This document shows, in pieces, positions 9,501 to 17,976 of a stretch of 64,000 nucleotides of DNA. The stretch covers positions 33,163-97,162 of the forward strand of contig NZ_JBEPTK010000015.1 in NCBI RefSeq assembly GCF_040549485.1. Reading direction: 5' to 3'. The notes below the pieces were generated by a model. The model did not search any database, was not told the origin of the DNA, and was given only the letters and a program-made list of their open reading frames with translations. Each line of letters starts with the position of its first letter. Position 1 is the first letter of the stretch. This DNA is from Constrictibacter sp. MBR-5. Its GTDB lineage: Bacteria; Pseudomonadota; Alphaproteobacteria; JAJUGE01. A program made the position numbers and the translations under genes.

Positions 9501-11165
9501 ATGCCCGATAACCGATCACCGTTGCCGACGGAACTGCATGAGCTGACGATCGCCGAGGCGGCGCGGCTGATCGAGGCGCGGCGGCTTTCGCCGGTGGAGT
9601 TGGCGACGGCGTTGATCGCGCGGCGCGAGGCGGTCGATCCGCAACTGGACGCCTTCATCCTGCCGACCGACGAGCATGCCCTGGAACAGGCGCGCACCGC
9701 CGAGGCGGAGATCGCGTCCGGGACCTATCGCGGCGCCATGCACGGCATTCCGTTCGGACTGAAGGACATCTACTGCACGGCGGGCGTCCCGACGACCGGA
9801 CACTCGAAGGTCGCGGCCGACTTCGTGCCGAACGGGGACGCGACCACGGTGAGCCGGCTCTATGAGGCGGGCGCGGTGCTCGTGGGCAAGCTGGCGACGC
9901 ACGAGTTCGCCCACGGCGGACCCTCCTTCGACCTGCCCTGGCCCGCGGCGCGGAACCCCTGGAACCGCGAGCATTTCACCGGGGGATCGTCGAGCGGATC
10001 CGGCGCGGCGGTCGCGGCCGGCATGGCGCTGGGGGCGCTGGGGTCGGATACAGGCGGGTCGATCCGCAATCCGGCGGCGCTGTGCGGGCTGGTCGGGCTG
10101 AAGCCCACCTACGGGCTGGTCAGCCGCGCGGGCGTCTACACCAACTCCTACACGTACGACCATGCCGGACCGATGACCTGGACGGTCGAGGACTGCGCGA
10201 TCATGCTGCAGGTTCTGGCGGGCCACGATCCCGAGGATCCGGCGAGCGCCGACCGCCCGGTTCCGGACTATCGGGCGGCCCTCACCGGCGACATCCGGGG
10301 CCTGCGTGTCGGCGTTCTCCGGCATCTCTACGAGGAGGACGTGCCGGTGGCCCCCGCCGCGGCGGCGGCGCTGGAGGCGGCATACGACGTGCTCCGCTCG
10401 CTCGGGGCGACGGTCGAAGAGGCGCGGATCCGTCCGGCCCAGGACTATTACGACGTGAAGATCGTCGGTGCTGAAAGCGAGCTGTTTGCCGTGCACGAGG
10501 AGGCCTTGCGGACCCGGCCGGGCGATTTCGGCGAAGACTTTCTGGGGCGGGCGCTGGCGGCGATGCTGGTGCGCGGCTCAGACTATGTGCAGTCGCTGCG
10601 CGAGCGCCGGGCGATGCTGGCGGAGATGGAGCCGCTCTACGCACGCTATGACGTCCTGGTCACGGCGGCGCCCGGGCCGGCACCGCGACTTGATGCTTGG
10701 CGGACGCTGATGTTCTGGCAGAAGGCGTCGCTGACCACGCCCTTCAACGTCACCGGCGGGCCTGCACTCGTGCAGTGCATCGGCTTCACGGATGGTGGCC
10801 TACCGTTGTCGATGCAGATCGTCGGGCGTCCGTTCGACGATGCGACGGTGCTGCGGGTCGCCGACGCCTATGAACGCGCCACGCCGTGGCGGGGCCGGCG
10901 GCCGCAACTCAATCCCGATGCCGTGTTCTCGCGGGAGGCGCCACCTCTGCCGGAAGCCGTCCGGGCGGACGCCGATCCCGAACAGCGTGCGGAACTCGCG
11001 GCTCTCTGCCGTCGGGCCGACCTGACCCTGAATGCGCGACAGTTCGAGATGTTGTGCGCGACTGCCCCCTACATGCAGGGGATGATCGACCGGCTCCGTC
11101 GCAAGCGCCCGTTTGGCGCGGAACCCGCTAACATCTTCGCCTTCGGCCCGGGTCGGGACGCTTAA
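9501..11165 (+). CDS. amidase-signature family amidohydrolase
   Basis: Amidase signature (GatA-like) hydrolase, 554 aa, cytoplasmic. The Ser-cisSer-Lys machinery is visible: Lys in HGIPFGLKDIYCT, GGSSSGSGAAVAAGMALGAL, and DTGGSIRNPAALCGLVGLKP with the nucleophilic Ser region. Long compared with simple amidases because of a C-terminal helical tail (about residues 480-554, EQRAELAALCRR...) that I do not recognise. The ATG at 9501 (MPDNRSPLPTELHELTIAEAARLI) is where family similarity begins; an upstream in-frame start at 9432 is less likely. No gatB/gatC neighbours, so it is probably catabolic and not the tRNA amidotransferase subunit. Confidence 0.85.
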   Translation: MPDNRSPLPTELHELTIAEAARLIEARRLSPVELATALIARREAVDPQLDAFILPTDEHALEQARTAEAEIASGTYRGAMHGIPFGLKDIYCTAGVPTTGHSKVAADFVPNGDATTVSRLYEAGAVLVGKLATHEFAHGGPSFDLPWPAARNPWNREHFTGGSSSGSGAAVAAGMALGALGSDTGGSIRNPAALCGLVGLKPTYGLVSRAGVYTNSYTYDHAGPMTWTVEDCAIMLQVLAGHDPEDPASADRPVPDYRAALTGDIRGLRVGVLRHLYEEDVPVAPAAAAALEAAYDVLRSLGATVEEARIRPAQDYYDVKIVGAESELFAVHEEALRTRPGDFGEDFLGRALAAMLVRGSDYVQSLRERRAMLAEMEPLYARYDVLVTAAPGPAPRLDAWRTLMFWQKASLTTPFNVTGGPALVQCIGFTDGGLPLSMQIVGRPFDDATVLRVADAYERATPWRGRRPQLNPDAVFSREAPPLPEAVRADADPEQRAELAALCRRADLTLNARQFEMLCATAPYMQGMIDRLRRKRPFGAEPANIFAFGPGRDA

Positions 11166-11236
11166 TGTCCCGTTTACCGCGGCCCGGCGAAACTCGGAAG
11201 GTCGGCGATCGGCGGAGGCGGGAGGCTGTCCCGATA

Positions 11237-11269
11237 AGAAAAGGGCCTAGCGCAGTCCGCTAAGCCCTT
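11237..11269 (-). terminator. Rho-independent terminator after tRNA-Arg
   Basis: On the minus strand a 12-base stem (AAGGGCTTAGCG / CGCTAGGCCCTT, one G-T pair) with a 5-base loop is followed by TTTTCTT. It lies 9 bases past the encoded CCA end of the tRNA and is the clearest intrinsic terminator in the window. Confidence 0.8.
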
Positions 11270-11277
11270 GGAGAGAA

Positions 11278-11353
11278 TGGCGCGCCCGGGAAGACTCGAA
11301 CTCCCAACCTTCTGATCCGTAGTCAGATGCTCTATCCATTGAGCTACGGGCGC
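11278..11353 (-). tRNA. tRNA-Arg (anticodon ACG)
   Basis: 76-nt cloverleaf on the minus strand with encoded CCA. Acceptor stem GCGCCCG pairs with CGGGCGC with discriminator G; D-arm GTAGCTCAATGGATAGAGC; anticodon loop CTACGGA (ACG at 11318-11320 complement); T-arm GGTTCGAG-like segment GAGTTCGAGTC. ACG (read as ICG after deamination) decodes CGU/CGC/CGA, the main Arg codons of this GC-rich genome. Confidence 0.97.
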
Positions 11354-11573
11354 AACCGGCGCGGCCGAGCGGGAAGGTTTCCCGTCGAACGCGGCGCGGA
11401 CCGTACCCAAATTGGGGGCGGGGTGCAATAGGTCCAGTGCAAAAATGCCGCGCCATTCGCGCGCAGGGGGATTCGTGGGGCGGACAAGGGCCAAGAGATT
11501 GTGTGTGGCGGGGTTTTCGCGTTTAATCCGCCGACTCGCGAGGGGTCTGGGGGAAAGCAGGTCTAATTCGAGC

Positions 11574-12599
11574 ATGTTGCATCTTCGCACCCTCGCCGCG
11601 CTTGCCGGCCTTGCCGTGCTGGCGGGCTGTGCATCCACGTCGCCTCTTCCGTCGATCGCGGGCGGGTCGTCGGCTGCCGGCTATCAACTCGCTGCGGCGC
11701 CCGGTGCTTCGGGCAGCGGCCTTTTCGGCAGGTCCGATGTCTCCGGCACCTTCGTGGGGCAGAAGATCGCGCAGCTCCGTGGCGACCTGAGGGCGCTGGA
11801 GGCGCAGATCGGCCAGCGCGCCGGCGAGCTTCAGCAGGCACGCTCCGTCATCGTGCAGAACGCGCAGGACTATTACACGCGCGTCGCCTCGATCAACGCG
11901 CGCCTGCAGGGCGGCACGACTCCGGGCAATCCCCGGCTCGTGCAGGAATGGAACCAGGCCCAGGCGCAGCTCAGCCGGATCGACGGCAGCGTCGCCCAGT
12001 TGACCGAACTCTCCAACCGTGTCGCGACCGACGCGGCGATGACGAACTACCTCCTCGATTCGATCCGCTCGGCATATGAGATCCCCGGTGCCGTCGAGGA
12101 GGATCACCACCAGCTGGCGGCACTCCAGGATGACGTGAACCGGTCCAAGGTGCAGATCGATCGGCTGCACGCGGAGATCAACCAGGAGGTCTCCCGCCAG
12201 ACCGGCTACATCGCGGGCGAGCGTCAGGATCTCTCTATGCTCGCGATGGCGATCAAGCAGGGCGAACTGCACAGCGGGCGCGGCGGCGCCATGCCGGCGG
12301 CGTATTCGACGGCATCCGTCAGCGACCGCCCCTTGGTGATCATCCGCTTCGATCAGCCGAACGTCGCCTACGAGCAACCGCTCTACACTGCGGTCAGTCA
12401 GGCGCTCGACCGTCGCCCTGAGGCGATCTTTGACGTGGTGGCGGTTCCTGGCGGCTCCGGCATGGCGACGTCGGCCCGGCGCCATGCCGAGCGCGTGATG
12501 CGGACCTTCACCGACATGGGCATGCCGCGCGATCGTGTGCGCCTGACCTCGGGCAGCGGCAGCGCCGGTGTCGACGAGGTTCACGTCTACGTACGCTGA
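11574..12599 (+). CDS. putative outer-membrane lipoprotein with coiled coil and OmpA-like C-terminus
   Basis: 341 aa. The N-terminal signal peptide ends in a lipobox (LAVLAGC; Cys about residue 20), so it is probably lipidated. Residues about 65-230 are Ala/Gln/Leu-rich heptads ([20 protein letters not shown] onward) predicted to form a long coiled coil. The last 90 residues ([19 protein letters not shown]..., [21 protein letters not shown]) look like a degenerate OmpA/secretin-type periplasmic domain. I cannot assign a named family. The ATG at 11574 is chosen because it gives the signal peptide; the frame is open further upstream. Followed by gpt after 16 bases. Confidence 0.7.
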   Translation: MLHLRTLAALAGLAVLAGCASTSPLPSIAGGSSAAGYQLAAAPGASGSGLFGRSDVSGTFVGQKIAQLRGDLRALEAQIGQRAGELQQARSVIVQNAQDYYTRVASINARLQGGTTPGNPRLVQEWNQAQAQLSRIDGSVAQLTELSNRVATDAAMTNYLLDSIRSAYEIPGAVEEDHHQLAALQDDVNRSKVQIDRLHAEINQEVSRQTGYIAGERQDLSMLAMAIKQGELHSGRGGAMPAAYSTASVSDRPLVIIRFDQPNVAYEQPLYTAVSQALDRRPEAIFDVVAVPGGSGMATSARRHAERVMRTFTDMGMPRDRVRLTSGSGSAGVDEVHVYVR

Positions 12600-12615
12600 T
12601 GCGGTGCGGCGGCCG

Positions 12616-13092
12616 ATGACGGCCCACTCTGCCCGTTCCTTCCCGGTCACCTGGACCGAACTTCACCGGGATACCCGCGCGCTGGCGTGGCGGCTGGCTG
12701 ATCTCGGCCCGTTCGAGGCTGTGGTCGCCATCCCGCGTGGTGGCCTCGTTCCTGCCGCGATCGTTGCGCGCGAACTCGGGATTCGGCGTGTCGAGACCGT
12801 GTGTATCGCCAGCTACGACGATCGAACCCAGCGCGAGCCGCAGATTCTCACGCGCCTCGACGGCGACGGGACGGGCCTGCTGATCGTCGACGACTTGGTC
12901 GATACGGGCGTCACCGCGCGCATTGTGCGCGGGATGCTGCCGAAGGCCCATTTCGCGACCGTCTATGCGAAGCCGGCCGGCATGCCCCTGGTCGATACCT
13001 TCGTGACCCAGGTTGGTCAGGATACCTGGATCGTCTTCCCTTGGGATGACGAGGAGCCGATCGCGGCTCGGCCACGCCCTGCGGCGGGGTAG
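12616..13092 (+). CDS. gpt: xanthine-guanine phosphoribosyltransferase-like purine salvage enzyme
   Basis: Type I phosphoribosyltransferase, 158 aa (E. coli Gpt is 152). The signature loops are the PPi loop [20 protein letters not shown] and the PRPP motif [15 protein letters not shown], and the C-terminal [28 protein letters not shown] matches Gpt. It converts xanthine or guanine plus PRPP to the nucleotide. The ATG at 12616 ([16 protein letters not shown]) fits family length; earlier in-frame codons overlap the lipoprotein gene. Ends at a strong hairpin facing the convergent enolase-family gene. Confidence 0.88.
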   Translation: MTAHSARSFPVTWTELHRDTRALAWRLADLGPFEAVVAIPRGGLVPAAIVARELGIRRVETVCIASYDDRTQREPQILTRLDGDGTGLLIVDDLVDTGVTARIVRGMLPKAHFATVYAKPAGMPLVDTFVTQVGQDTWIVFPWDDEEPIAARPRPAAG

Positions 13093-13116
13093 GCGGGCGG
13101 CGTCGCGCCGCCCGCC
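13092..13116. terminator. perfect 11-bp GC hairpin between convergent genes
   Basis: GGCGGGCGGCG (13092-13102), loop TCG, CGCCGCCCGCC (13106-13116). It begins at the last base of the gpt stop codon and ends 6 bases before the stop of the convergent gene. There is no U-tract on either strand, so a bidirectional terminator or RNA-stabilising hairpin is inferred, not shown. Confidence 0.5.
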
Positions 13117-13122
13117 CGTGCG

Positions 13123-14232
13123 TCAGCCCAGGACCGCCACCTTCTTGCGCTCGATCAGTTCGAAGTCGATGTCCGCCCCCAGGCCGGGCTTTTCGACGGC
13201 ATGCACGAGCCCGTTTGAGTCGGGCTCGATGTCGTCGATGATCCCGTACTTCTGTGCGGCCGCCGGCAGCAGAACCTCGAAGAACTCGCAGTTCTTCACC
13301 GCCATGGTCAGGTGCAGGTTGGCGAAGTTGTTCAGCGAGTTGCCGCCGTGGTGGATCTCGTAGTTCATCGAGAACGCTTCGGCGAGATGGGCCGTCTTCA
13401 GGCATGCAGTCAGGCCGCCTTTCACGGCCACGTCGCCGCGCAGATAGTCGGTCGCCTGCAGGGTCAGCCACTGAGCGTAGGACGGCAGGCCGCCTGGGGA
13501 GTATTCGGTCGCCATGATCGGCACCGAAAGCTGCTGGCGTAGCTTCACGTAGTTGAGGATGTCCTCCTCTCCGAGGGGATCCTCGTACCAATAGAAGTCG
13601 AGCGCCTCGACGGCGAAGCCGACGCGCAGCGCCTCCGGGTACTGGTAGCACCAGGTGGCGTCCAGCATGATGCGGTAGTCGTCGCCGACGGCCTTGCGCA
13701 CCGCCTCGCAGACCTTGATGTCTTCCTGCCATCGCGTCGGCGGGTGGATCTTGTACGCCGCCCAGCCGTCCTGCTTGTAGCGCTGCGCCTCCTCGGCATA
13801 GGCCTCGGGCGAGGGCAGCACGGCCGAACTTGCATAGGCCGGGCAGCTGGTCCGGTAGCTGCCCATCAGCCGGTGGATCGGCATCTCGGCATATTTGCCC
13901 GCGATGTCCCAGAGGGCTATGTCGACCGCGCCGATCGCCCGCAACGTCGTCATGCGCTGGCGCTTGTACATCGCCTGGTAGAGCCGTTCGCGGTCGAGCG
14001 GGTCCTGCCCCATCACGATCGGCTTCAGGAAATGGATCAGCGACTCGCCGTCCATCTGCGCCCCGCGGCTGGCGGAGCCGAGGAAGGCGTGGCCGTCGAT
14101 TCCCTCGTCGGTGCTGATCGTCAGGAGGCCGAGCTGGCTTCGGCCAGCGAACTTGCCGGTGTGCTGGCCATACTGTGTCGCTGGAATGTCGTCCCAGGCG
14201 AAGAGGGTGAGCTTGACGTCTGTAATGCGCAT
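13123..14232 (-). CDS. enolase-superfamily enzyme (mandelate racemase/muconate lactonizing type)
   Basis: 369 aa cytoplasmic TIM-barrel enzyme of the MR/MLE group, probably an acid-sugar dehydratase. Capping N-domain at residues 1-130, then the barrel: YKIHPP (catalytic Lys with His where many members have a second Lys), LDATWCY and YEDPL (metal ligands Asp, Glu), ATEY (third ligand Glu), a DV..KGG region, and IHHGGNSLNN (His base). The KxH motif is uncommon and makes a substrate guess unsafe. The ATG at 14232 (MRITDVKLTLFAWDD) is the family start; the longer open frame upstream is not supported. Convergent with gpt. Confidence 0.85.
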   Translation of the reverse strand: MRITDVKLTLFAWDDIPATQYGQHTGKFAGRSQLGLLTISTDEGIDGHAFLGSASRGAQMDGESLIHFLKPIVMGQDPLDRERLYQAMYKRQRMTTLRAIGAVDIALWDIAGKYAEMPIHRLMGSYRTSCPAYASSAVLPSPEAYAEEAQRYKQDGWAAYKIHPPTRWQEDIKVCEAVRKAVGDDYRIMLDATWCYQYPEALRVGFAVEALDFYWYEDPLGEEDILNYVKLRQQLSVPIMATEYSPGGLPSYAQWLTLQATDYLRGDVAVKGGLTACLKTAHLAEAFSMNYEIHHGGNSLNNFANLHLTMAVKNCEFFEVLLPAAAQKYGIIDDIEPDSNGLVHAVEKPGLGADIDFELIERKKVAVLG

Positions 14233-14407
14233 GGCGGGGCGTCCCTCGTTCTTTGATTGGCGGCGACGGTATCGCGTTCCGAGGACCGTACCAAGGTGCC
14301 CCGGTATCCCGAATCCCGTGATTGAGGGCAATGAGCCGAGTGGGGTACAGTGACCGGGGCCGCATTCCGCCAAGCCGAGCGGTCCCTCGGAGGAAATCAG
14401 TGGACGG

Positions 14408-15622
14408 ATGTCGGACCCGATACCTGCACCTGAACGTATGACGCTTACGCGCGCAAAGCTCCGCGAACGTCTCGAGCAACAGATATCGGTGGCGGAGTTC
14501 GGCCGCACCGCCCTGATGGAGAGCGACATCGAGGTGGTCTTGAACGCCGCCGTGACGTGTTGCGCCGAGTCGCTCGGTGCGGAGTTCTCCAAGATCCTGG
14601 AATATGTCGCCGAGACGGATTCCTTCTTCCTGCGAGCCGGGCACGGGTGGGGCCAAGAATATATCGGCATGCGTTTCGCAGATGCCGACATGGATTCCGC
14701 CGCGGGCTTTGCGCTTCACACGGGCGAGCCCGTGATGACGCCGGACCTTCAGGCGGAAGAACGGTTCGGGACGCCGGCTCTCCTGCGGAAGTTCAATATC
14801 CGCAGCGCCATCAACGTGCTCATCCGCGTCGAAGGCGAGAACTACGGCATCCTCGAGGTCGACAGTCCCGAGGTGGACGCGTTCGAGGAGGACGATAAGC
14901 ACTTCCTGGCGAGCTTTGCAAACCACCTAGCCGCGGCGATCGAACGGCACAGGCTGCACGACCGGCTGACCGCGGAGATGCGCCAGAGCGAGATGCTCCT
15001 CCGTGAACTCCAGCATCGCGTGAAGAACAATCTTCAGGTGGCCAACAGCCTGATCTCGATGCAGCGGCGGACGGCCACGACCGACGACGGGCGGCGCCAG
15101 TTGGACATGGTGGGCAGCCGGATCGGCGCGATGCAGGTCCTGTTCGACCAGCTCTACAAGCGCAACGAGGCGGCCGGCACGACCGACCTCAGCGCCTATC
15201 TCCGATCGCTATGCGCCAACCTGACCGATTTTCATGGATTCGACACGCGCGGGATTCGTCTCGACATCGATATCGAGCCTCTGTCGATCGAGATCGACAG
15301 GGCGGTGCCACTCGGCCTGATCGTGAACGAGTTCATCGTCAACAGCTTCAAGCATGCTTTCACCGACGGCCATGGCTGCGTCACGGTTACGCTGAAGCGG
15401 CTGGATGAGGGACGCGCGCGGATCAGACTCGCCGACGACGGCATCGGCTTCGAACCGCCCGCCGGCTCTATTCGCGGAACTGCCTCCGGCCTGGGTCTCA
15501 CGCTGATCAATGCGTTGATGCAGCGGATCGAGGGTGAGCCGACCTGGAGCCGCCAGGGCGGCACGGCGCTCGCCATCGATTTCGTCACCGAAGGCATTGC
15601 GGCACCGACCCCGGGCGCCTGA
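14408..15622 (+). CDS. GAF-domain sensor histidine kinase (HisKA_2/HWE-like)
   Basis: 404 aa soluble kinase without membrane segments. N-terminal GAF domain (about residues 30-180: ILEYVAETDSFFLRAGHGWG, FALHTGEPVMTPDL, GILEVDSPEVDAFEEDD), then the dimerisation and phosphoacceptor helix LLRELQHRVKNNLQVANSLI (His in ELQHR, the HisKA_2 signature) and an HATPase domain (GLIVNEFIVNSFKHAF N-box, LADDGIGFEPP, GLGLTLINALMQRI). This class often feeds the alphaproteobacterial general stress response, but no PhyR or NepR gene is nearby. GGAGGAA lies 13 bases before the ATG. Convergent with sodC. Confidence 0.9.
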   Translation: MSDPIPAPERMTLTRAKLRERLEQQISVAEFGRTALMESDIEVVLNAAVTCCAESLGAEFSKILEYVAETDSFFLRAGHGWGQEYIGMRFADADMDSAAGFALHTGEPVMTPDLQAEERFGTPALLRKFNIRSAINVLIRVEGENYGILEVDSPEVDAFEEDDKHFLASFANHLAAAIERHRLHDRLTAEMRQSEMLLRELQHRVKNNLQVANSLISMQRRTATTDDGRRQLDMVGSRIGAMQVLFDQLYKRNEAAGTTDLSAYLRSLCANLTDFHGFDTRGIRLDIDIEPLSIEIDRAVPLGLIVNEFIVNSFKHAFTDGHGCVTVTLKRLDEGRARIRLADDGIGFEPPAGSIRGTASGLGLTLINALMQRIEGEPTWSRQGGTALAIDFVTEGIAAPTPGA

Positions 15623-15652
15623 GGGCACGCCGGGTGTCGATGGGCTCGAGCC

Positions 15653-16189
15653 TTATCGGGTGACGACGCCGCACGCGATACGGCCGCCGGCATCGCCGGC
15701 CGGGTCAGACTTGTAGTCGTCCGGCTTCGCGTGAACCACGAGAGCCGAACCGTCCTCGTCGAAGAGACTCATCTTTTTGCCATCCACCAATGTGACGCCA
15801 TTGGCGAGGTACTCTGCGCGCAACTTGCCGCCGTCGGGCACGTGGATGTTGGGCAGGTCGCCCGCATGCTCGCCCTTCTCGCTTTCGAAGCCGTGATGCG
15901 CACCCGTCGGATTGAAGTGGCCGCCGGCCGACGTGAATTCGGGCGGTTCGCACTTGCCCGTCGTGTGGATGTGAAAGGCATGAGCCCCGGGTGGCAGATT
16001 GGCCAGATCCAGTGAAAGAAGTACGCCGCGCGGCGTCTGCGACAGCATGATCGACCCAACCTCGCCACCCTTCGCGTCGGTCATCTTCGCCATCGCCTCG
16101 CCGGCGCCCTTCTCGGCGGCAACGGCAGGCGTGGCCGCGATCATTGCGGCAGCGACGGCGGGAATTATGCAGCGCGTCTTGTTGACCAT
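15653..16189 (-). CDS. sodC: periplasmic Cu,Zn superoxide dismutase
   Basis: Dismutates superoxide in the periplasm. 178 aa with a signal peptide (MVNKTRCIIPAVAAAMIAATPAVAA). Metal ligands are visible in AHAFHIHTTGKCEPPEFTSA, GGHFNPTGAHHG, HAGDLPNI and ALVVHAKPDDYKSDPAGDAG; the two Cys of the disulfide are in GKCEPP and RIACGVV. The ATG at 16189 gives the signal peptide; the upstream in-frame start at 16231 does not. It faces the sensor kinase gene tail to tail, 30 bases apart. Confidence 0.95.
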   Translation of the reverse strand: MVNKTRCIIPAVAAAMIAATPAVAAEKGAGEAMAKMTDAKGGEVGSIMLSQTPRGVLLSLDLANLPPGAHAFHIHTTGKCEPPEFTSAGGHFNPTGAHHGFESEKGEHAGDLPNIHVPDGGKLRAEYLANGVTLVDGKKMSLFDEDGSALVVHAKPDDYKSDPAGDAGGRIACGVVTR

Positions 16190-16260
16190 GTCTCGTCCTC
16201 GTTTGCGTCGGTGACCCAGCAACAAGTCCACAGTCGCGTTGTTCCCGCCCCATCTGCTCG

Positions 16261-17319
16261 TCAGGGCTGCAGGACCACGCGGCCGACGATCCGCCCCTCG
16301 CGAAGATCGGCCAGTGTCGCGTTCACTTGGCGCAGGGCGCGCGTGCGTATCGGAATTGGGGGAACACGTCCTGCGCGAACCATATCCATCAGTTCGTGCA
16401 TCTCCTGGAGTGATCCCACATAGGAGCCGACGACGCGCGCCATCTTCAGCGGGAACATCGCTGTGGACAGCGACAAGGCGCCGCCATACAGACCGACGAT
16501 CACCAGCGTCCCGCCGCGCCGGATGCCGTCGAATCCGAACAGCGCCGTGCCCGGAGCGCCGACGAAGTCGATGGCCGCCGCCGCCCCGCTGCCGCCGGTG
16601 GTCTCCCTCAGCTTGCGGAGGGCGCCCTCCGCGCCATTGTCGACGGCCGCGACGGCGCCGGCCGCGATCGCCGCCCTGCGCTTGTCCTCATCGATGTCCG
16701 CGACGACGATCCTGGCCGGCGTGACGGCACGCGCCATCTGCACGGCGGACAGGCCGACCCCGCCGGCACCGACGATGAGGATGCTGTCGTCGGCAGTGAG
16801 GCCGGCGGACGCCTTCTTCAGGGCACTGTATGCCGTGACGCCTGAGCAGGCATAGGTGCAGGCCAGCGCTTCGTCGACGCCGTCGAAATCCACGAGATAG
16901 CGGGCGTGCGGGACGTGAACGCGATCCGCATACCCGCCGCCATAGCGCACGCCGAGCGTGCGCGGGGCGGAGCACAGTAGCTCCTCGCCGCGGCGGCATT
17001 CGGCACAGTCCCCGCATCCGATCCACGGGAAGACGACCCGTCGGTCGCCAATCGCCACGCCTTCTGCCTCGGGGCCGAGCGCAATGACTTCGCCGACGAT
17101 CTCGTGGCCCATGGTGAACGGGAGCGACATGCCGCGGCCGCCGAGTTCGAGCCGCTTGCCTCCTCCTAGGTCGAAATAGCCGTCCCAGAGGTGGAGGTCG
17201 CTGTGGCAAACACCGCATCCGGTTACCCGAAGGAGCACCTGCGCACCGGTCGGCTCCGGATCGGGGTACTCGCGCGGCTCGAGCGGCTTGCCGAAATCGA
17301 CGATCTGCCATGCGTGCAT
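16261..17319 (-). CDS. zinc-dependent alcohol dehydrogenase (MDR superfamily)
   Basis: 352 aa cytoplasmic NAD(P)-dependent dehydrogenase. Catalytic-zinc motif GCGVCHSDLHLWDG and GHEIVGEVIALG; structural-zinc Cys cluster CGDCAECRRGEELLC; Rossmann motif LIVGAGGVGLSAVQMA; then VVADIDEDKRRAA. Probably oxidises a primary alcohol; the exact substrate is not readable. 12 bases downstream of the CMD-family gene on the same strand and probably co-transcribed with it. Confidence 0.9.
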   Translation of the reverse strand: MHAWQIVDFGKPLEPREYPDPEPTGAQVLLRVTGCGVCHSDLHLWDGYFDLGGGKRLELGGRGMSLPFTMGHEIVGEVIALGPEAEGVAIGDRRVVFPWIGCGDCAECRRGEELLCSAPRTLGVRYGGGYADRVHVPHARYLVDFDGVDEALACTYACSGVTAYSALKKASAGLTADDSILIVGAGGVGLSAVQMARAVTPARIVVADIDEDKRRAAIAAGAVAAVDNGAEGALRKLRETTGGSGAAAAIDFVGAPGTALFGFDGIRRGGTLVIVGLYGGALSLSTAMFPLKMARVVGSYVGSLQEMHELMDMVRAGRVPPIPIRTRALRQVNATLADLREGRIVGRVVLQP

Positions 17320-17331
17320 CAGCGTCTCCTC

Positions 17332-17883
17332 TCAATCCTTCAAGGGGATTGGCTCACCTTCCGGAAGCGGTACACGGGCCACGTTCAGGGTCATGCCGAC
17401 CAGGACGTAGTAGCCGCTCAGGCCAATGATCTCGACGATGCCGCGTTCGCCGAAGGCTTCCTTCGTCCGCTCGTAGGTCGCGTCCGAGACGCCGTGCGTT
17501 TCGTGCAGCTCTTTGCAGAAGGTATAGACGGTGCGCTCGTCGTCCTTCTCGAACGGCGGTTCGCGTCGTTCGGCGATCGCGTCGACGATCTTCGGATCGA
17601 GGCCGCCCTTCAGCGCTAGCTTCGCATGCGCATACCATTCGTACTGGGCCGTCCACGCCCGCGCGGTTACCAGAATCGCCAACTCCGAGAGTCGCGGCGG
17701 CAGCGACGTGTTGAAGCGCAGGAACTCTCCCAGATGCGCTGCCCGCCTCGCCAGTTCGGGGCTCCGCAGCATCGCCGGAAACGGGCCGCGCGCCCCGCCC
17801 CGGGGGCCCGACGCGATCGTGTCGCGGATCTCGCGTTGCTCCGGCGACAACGCGTCCTCGGAAAGTTCGGGCAGGCGGTTCAT
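17332..17883 (-). CDS. carboxymuconolactone decarboxylase (CMD) family protein
   Basis: 183 aa all-helical CMD-fold protein (NTSLPPRLSELAILVTARAW, EWYAHAKLALKGGL, SDATYERTKEAFGERGIVEI, GLSGYYVLVGMTLNVARV). It lacks the CxxC of AhpD-type peroxidases, so it belongs to the gamma-carboxymuconolactone decarboxylase-like branch whose members often act in aromatic or lactone catabolism. Pairing with the downstream alcohol dehydrogenase suggests one small catabolic operon. Start at the ATG whose complement is at 17881-17883. Confidence 0.85.
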   Translation of the reverse strand: MNRLPELSEDALSPEQREIRDTIASGPRGGARGPFPAMLRSPELARRAAHLGEFLRFNTSLPPRLSELAILVTARAWTAQYEWYAHAKLALKGGLDPKIVDAIAERREPPFEKDDERTVYTFCKELHETHGVSDATYERTKEAFGERGIVEIIGLSGYYVLVGMTLNVARVPLPEGEPIPLKD

Positions 17884-17976
17884 CGGCGTTCCCCATGCTT
17901 TGTGTCGCGTTCTGGGAACAGTAGCATACGCGCCACGTTCGACTATGCCGGCAGGATGCGAAGGCGGGATTGGTTC

